From positions 372,001 to 436,000 of the forward strand of contig NZ_RJJD01000021.1 of NCBI RefSeq assembly GCF_003721515.1: 64,000 nucleotides of DNA, read 5' to 3'. Below are positions 60,883 to 64,000 of the stretch, piece after piece; positions within the stretch are counted from its first letter, which is position 1, and each line of letters opens with the position of its first letter. Below the pieces are notes generated by a model. That model made no database searches and had not been told where the DNA came from. It was given only the letters and a program-made list of their open reading frames with translations. Position numbers and translations under genes: made by a program. The DNA is from Rufibacter latericius. GTDB lineage: Bacteria; Bacteroidota; Bacteroidia; Cytophagales; Hymenobacteraceae.

Positions 60883-62466
60883 ATGATAAAATCTTTACTC
60901 TCAACACTTTTCCTGGTCTTTTTGCTAAGTACCCTTTCGGTGCAGGGGCAAAACAATACCCCTCCGTCGTGTGTGATTACGGCACCTCATAACAATGCTT
61001 ATTTCCAGGAGGGCAAGGCCATGACCATTCGTGTGTATGCCTCAGACCTGGGCGGGACTTTCACCAACGGCACCGTCAGCAAAGTGGAGTTTTTCAACGG
61101 TACCACCAAACTAGGAGAAGCCTCGGCGGCCGTTAACAACACCTACTCGTTTGTATGGGCTCCTTTAACGACCGGCACCTATACCATTACCGCCAAAGCC
61201 ACCGATAACCAAAATACCGTCAGTACCTCGGCGGGTGTGATGGTCACCGTGGGCACCGATCCGGCCCAAAACCGTGGCCTTAGCGCCTGCAAAGGCAAAT
61301 ACCTGGGCAACATTATTGCCGGAAGTGTGCCGGGCAACTACATGAACCTCTGGAACGGCATCACCGCCGAAAACAACACCAAATGGGGGGTGCTAGAGCC
61401 TACCCGGGACAACATGAACTGGACGGGAGCCGATGTGGCCTATAATCATGCGAAAGACAACTATCTCCCCTTCCGGTACCACGTCTTTGCCTGGGGCAGC
61501 CAGTTTCCCACCTGGGCCATCAACGCCAACAACAACCTGCTGCTTAACCCCGCAGATTTCCAGGCCGAGATGGAGGAATTAATGGCCGCCGTAGCGGCCC
61601 GATACCCCAATGGCATTGACCAGATTGACGTACTCAACGAGAACCTGAGAACGCACGCTCCTGCCACCTCTGCTTTTCGGGAAGGTTTGGGCGGAAACGG
61701 CGCCACGGGGCACGACTGGATTGTGTGGCTTTTCACCAAAGCCCGGCAGTATTTCCCTAACTCAAAACTGATCCTGAACGACTATGGGCTGGAAAACGAT
61801 CCCTCGGCGATAAACCTGCAATTAGAAGTGATCAAAGTCCTGCGGGACCGCAACCTTATAGACGGCTTCGGGACTCAGGCCCATGAATTCAACATCAACT
61901 CGCTTTCGGCAACGCAGTTGAAAAGCGCTTTGGATCTGATGGACAATGCCGGCGTGCCTATCTACGTCACCGAGCTGGATATTTCCGGCAATGACAATGT
62001 CCAGAAAACAAGGTACGAGACTTTATTCCCGGTGTATTGGGAGCACCCGGCCGTGGCTGGCGTCACCCTCTGGGGATATGAGGCCGGAAAGACCTGGAAA
62101 CAAGATACCCAACTTCAAAATGGATCTGGATCGGACCGCCCGGCCCTTACTTGGCTGAAACAATACCTGAATGGAAGACCAGACGTAGGTTACCCTTTCT
62201 GTACCCAGGAATCAACCGTAACCGGAATAGAGGATGAGCTGAAAAACGGGTTGGCTTCTGTTTACCCCAACCCGTTCCAGCGAGCCTTTACCTATGAAAC
62301 CACCGGCCGGTTCACGTACCAGCTTTTCAGCAGCACCGGCGCTTTGCTGGAGGAAGGCTCCGCTACCGCCAAGGTGACGTTAGGCGATAAACTTCCCCGA
62401 GGGATGTATATCCTGAAGGTAGCCCAACGTGACCAACAGAAAGCATTTAAGCTGATCAAAAACTAG
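60883..62466 (+). CDS. GH10 endo-1,4-beta-xylanase with Ig-like domain and type IX sorting tail
   Basis: A 527-residue secreted enzyme. The signal peptide is MIKSLLSTLFLVFLLSTLSVQG. Residues about 28-125 are a bacterial Ig-like domain (PPSCVITAPHNNAYFQEG). The GH10 barrel covers 130-440: ITAENNTKWGVLEP, the acid/base E253 in DVLNEN, GFGTQAHEF, and the nucleophile E364 in VTELDIS. The C-terminal 80 residues (SVYPNPFQRAFTYET ... LPRGMYILKVAQ) are the type IX secretion sorting domain, so the enzyme goes to the outer surface. It stands alone with no SusC/SusD nearby. Confidence 0.95.
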   Translation: MIKSLLSTLFLVFLLSTLSVQGQNNTPPSCVITAPHNNAYFQEGKAMTIRVYASDLGGTFTNGTVSKVEFFNGTTKLGEASAAVNNTYSFVWAPLTTGTYTITAKATDNQNTVSTSAGVMVTVGTDPAQNRGLSACKGKYLGNIIAGSVPGNYMNLWNGITAENNTKWGVLEPTRDNMNWTGADVAYNHAKDNYLPFRYHVFAWGSQFPTWAINANNNLLLNPADFQAEMEELMAAVAARYPNGIDQIDVLNENLRTHAPATSAFREGLGGNGATGHDWIVWLFTKARQYFPNSKLILNDYGLENDPSAINLQLEVIKVLRDRNLIDGFGTQAHEFNINSLSATQLKSALDLMDNAGVPIYVTELDISGNDNVQKTRYETLFPVYWEHPAVAGVTLWGYEAGKTWKQDTQLQNGSGSDRPALTWLKQYLNGRPDVGYPFCTQESTVTGIEDELKNGLASVYPNPFQRAFTYETTGRFTYQLFSSTGALLEEGSATAKVTLGDKLPRGMYILKVAQRDQQKAFKLIKN

Positions 62467-62557
62467 GCCCAAGGTGAACCAATAAAGTAGTTTTCCTCAG
62501 GAACTCCACCGCAAGAAGATCTTTACGGATTTCTTCTGTTTTGACGAATTTAGCCTT

Positions 62558-62617
62558 TAAACGCCAACAGCGGCAGAGCACCCAATAGGGAGGTTCTTTG
62601 TCGCCGTTGGCGTTTTT
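62558..62617. terminator. Xylanase terminator
   Basis: Arms AAACGCCAACAGCG and CGCCGTTGGCGTTT (about 62559-62572 and 62602-62615) with one bulge pair, followed by TTT and AT-rich bases. Confidence 0.75.
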
Positions 62618-62670
62618 AATTGCTTCTGGGCAAGAGAATCGTTAAAAGAATTTAGAAAATAGAAGGAGCT

Positions 62671-63777
62671 TCAAACTGTCTGGGTTGGCAGATCTGCGGT
62701 CTCAGCCTTTTCTTGTGGTAAATGCTGGGTCTGGGTTTCAGATACAATGCGGCCCAGGTCGGTGAGGATGCTTCCAATATCCCGGAGGGTGGCCAGGGAG
62801 CTGATGCTGTGCAGGCTGTCCAGGCAGCGGGCCTGCGCTTCTGTGGCCTCCCGGATTGCCTCGGCAAGTGTCAGGTGATTTTCATGGGTGGCATTTACAA
62901 TGCTATGCCCATAGGCCGAGATGCATTGAGCGGTGGCCTGCATGGCTTGTTTCAGTTGCTGCAGGTAAAGCTGCTCGGGTTGCAGATGCTGGCTCAGTTG
63001 TATGTCTGCCAGGCTTCTTCTTATGCCCCTTATTTGGATGGTGATGCTTTCCAGTTGGAAAATGGTTTCGGTGAGTTGGCTTAGGCGGGTTCGTTTGTGG
63101 GTCAGCAGGAAGTTGTATTTCAGGCTTTGTTCGGCCAGATCCAGGGTTTTCCGGCAGGCTTGAGCTTCTTTGATAAGGGTATCTACTTCTGAGCGCCCGG
63201 TTTTACGACCTGAGCCCAGGGAATCCAGCAATTCGGCTAGGCTATTGAGCGTCACCTCAGACAACCTGCTGTACGAAAGGATGCTGCGCTCCACCTCTGG
63301 CACAGCGTTCTGCGGAATCACCAGGGCGTTAATAGCCACCGCAATGGCTGAACCCAGGATTGTTTCAATGATCCGCTCAAAAGCATAGCCTTCCTTGATC
63401 TGGCCGAACGCCAAAACCAGAAGAGAACTGATGGCCACCTGCGAAATAATCTGCGGACTCATCCGAAGTGCCTTGGCGATGCCCATGCCTATAAGGATGA
63501 TGAAGAAAATGGAAATGGCCCCAATCTCAAACCAATGCCCCAGCAACATGCTCACCAGAACCCCTCCAATAATGCCCACAATTCGCTGGGTGGCTTTTTC
63601 CACCGAGTCGGCTACGGTAACCTGTACGGTGATAATGGCCGCTACCGCCGCAAAATACGGGTATTCAGAATGCAAAAAGCTGATGGCTACAAACCAGGAC
63701 AAAGCGGCCGCGAAAGCCGTTTTGGCGATCTGAAAGGTCAACCCAATTTTCTCCAGTATCTTGATGATCTTATCCAC
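62671..63777 (-). CDS. FUSC/aromatic acid exporter family membrane protein
   Basis: A 368-residue protein. The N-terminal half has about six membrane segments (FAAALSWFVAISFL; YFAAVAAIITVQVTVADS; IVGIIGGVLVSMLLGHW; FFIILIGMGIAKAL; VAISSLLVLAFGQ; ILGSAIAVAINALVIP). This is the FUSC/ArAE arrangement. The C-terminal half is soluble and helical. Such proteins export aromatic acids or organic solvents; the substrate here is unknown. No partner genes on the same strand are visible; bases 63,778-64,000 beyond it hold no gene, only a weak family hairpin at 63,921-63,955. Confidence 0.88.
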   Translation of the reverse strand: MDKIIKILEKIGLTFQIAKTAFAAALSWFVAISFLHSEYPYFAAVAAIITVQVTVADSVEKATQRIVGIIGGVLVSMLLGHWFEIGAISIFFIILIGMGIAKALRMSPQIISQVAISSLLVLAFGQIKEGYAFERIIETILGSAIAVAINALVIPQNAVPEVERSILSYSRLSEVTLNSLAELLDSLGSGRKTGRSEVDTLIKEAQACRKTLDLAEQSLKYNFLLTHKRTRLSQLTETIFQLESITIQIRGIRRSLADIQLSQHLQPEQLYLQQLKQAMQATAQCISAYGHSIVNATHENHLTLAEAIREATEAQARCLDSLHSISSLATLRDIGSILTDLGRIVSETQTQHLPQEKAETADLPTQTV

Positions 63778-64000
63778 TAGGTATTATTACCGGATTTCCG
63801 GGTTTTAAGTTAGCCCTTTGAAAAGGTTCTATTCAGCCATCCTATTCCGCCAAATAGCTAAATTCCTGCTACTACTATTCTTCAAAAACTTAAGAAAATT
63901 CATGGACTTAGGGCTTTCTACTTTCGGCCTTATTTCTCTAAAACTGCCCAGAAATAGACTGTTTTTGATGACTGGTTTTCTTCGGGAATGTGTTTTCGGC

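Noticed and set aside
1..64000. CRISPR array, tRNA, rRNA or complete insertion sequence
   Set aside because: I looked for regularly spaced repeats, cloverleaf ends and DDE transposase motifs and found none I could support.

Overview
The window looks like chromosomal DNA of a Bacteroidota bacterium, probably of the Cytophagales/Hymenobacteraceae type (Rufibacter- or Hymenobacter-like; genus not certain). The signs are a SusC/SusD pair, a xylanase with a C-terminal type IX secretion (T9SS) sorting tail, LytS/LytTR two-component pairs, an ABC permease fused to an M1 aminopeptidase, PAS histidine kinases with the HNLRAP H-box, promoters with the TAnnTTTG -7 element, and weak Shine-Dalgarno sequences. 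I see no rRNA, tRNA, CRISPR array or complete insertion sequence.

Bases 1 to about 14,440 form an accessory island that reads as a defence island. It opens inside hsdM of a type I restriction-modification operon (hsdM, a DUF4268 nuclease-like gene, hsdS, hsdR). Next comes a 754-residue protein that looks like a catalytically dead N6-adenine methylase/specificity protein with a C-terminal HEPN-like R-x5-H motif. A two-gene minus-strand unit follows: a PUA/Nmad-like protein and a fusion of an HNH nuclease domain to a complete agmatine/peptidyl-arginine deiminase domain. A decayed second copy of the deiminase part lies just beyond. Two overlapping small unknown genes, a serine recombinase in a visibly GC-rich segment, and two small unknown genes close the island. 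The HNH-deiminase fusion and the pseudo-methylase/HEPN protein are the best candidates for an undescribed system.

Bases 14.5 to 25.1 kb carry an AraC regulator with a short-chain dehydrogenase, a DUF1810 protein, a RibD-like reductase broken by an early stop codon, an ABC transporter (permease-M1 aminopeptidase fusion plus ATPase), and a divergent LytS/LytTR pair.

Bases 25.2 to 40.6 kb are a polysaccharide-utilisation locus on the minus strand: SusC, SusD, ROK sugar kinase, class I mannose-6-phosphate isomerase with an extra N-terminal domain, sugar-porter MFS, lipoprotein, two DUF5005/DUF4185-like lipoproteins and a sialate O-acetylesterase. A GntR/UTRA repressor gene sits upstream. The palindrome ATATGT-N4-ACATAY occurs before both susC and gntR and is a likely operator. 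The enzymes imply uptake and phosphorylation of a hexose, probably mannose, and its entry into glycolysis as fructose-6-phosphate.

Bases 40.8 to 46.8 kb hold a TerY-P-like signalling cluster: vWA protein, PP2C phosphatase, serine/threonine kinase with zinc ribbon, a membrane-anchored Ppx/GppA-like ASKHA protein and a proline-rich coiled-coil protein. Bases 47.3 to 53 kb hold a membrane-associated methyltransferase, a second LytS/LytTR pair, a small membrane protein and a PAS sensor kinase. Bases 53.3 to 57.1 kb hold the whole oxidative pentose-phosphate pathway (gnd, zwf, pgl). The rest has an SRAP (HMCES/YedK) protein, an SH3 protein, an AraC regulator, a GH10 xylanase and a FUSC-type exporter. 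From 22.8 kb onward a family of imperfect hairpins, consensus near TTTTAGGCCT..AGGCCTAAAA, recurs in the gaps between genes. I found none in the first 22.8 kb, which fits a foreign origin for the island.
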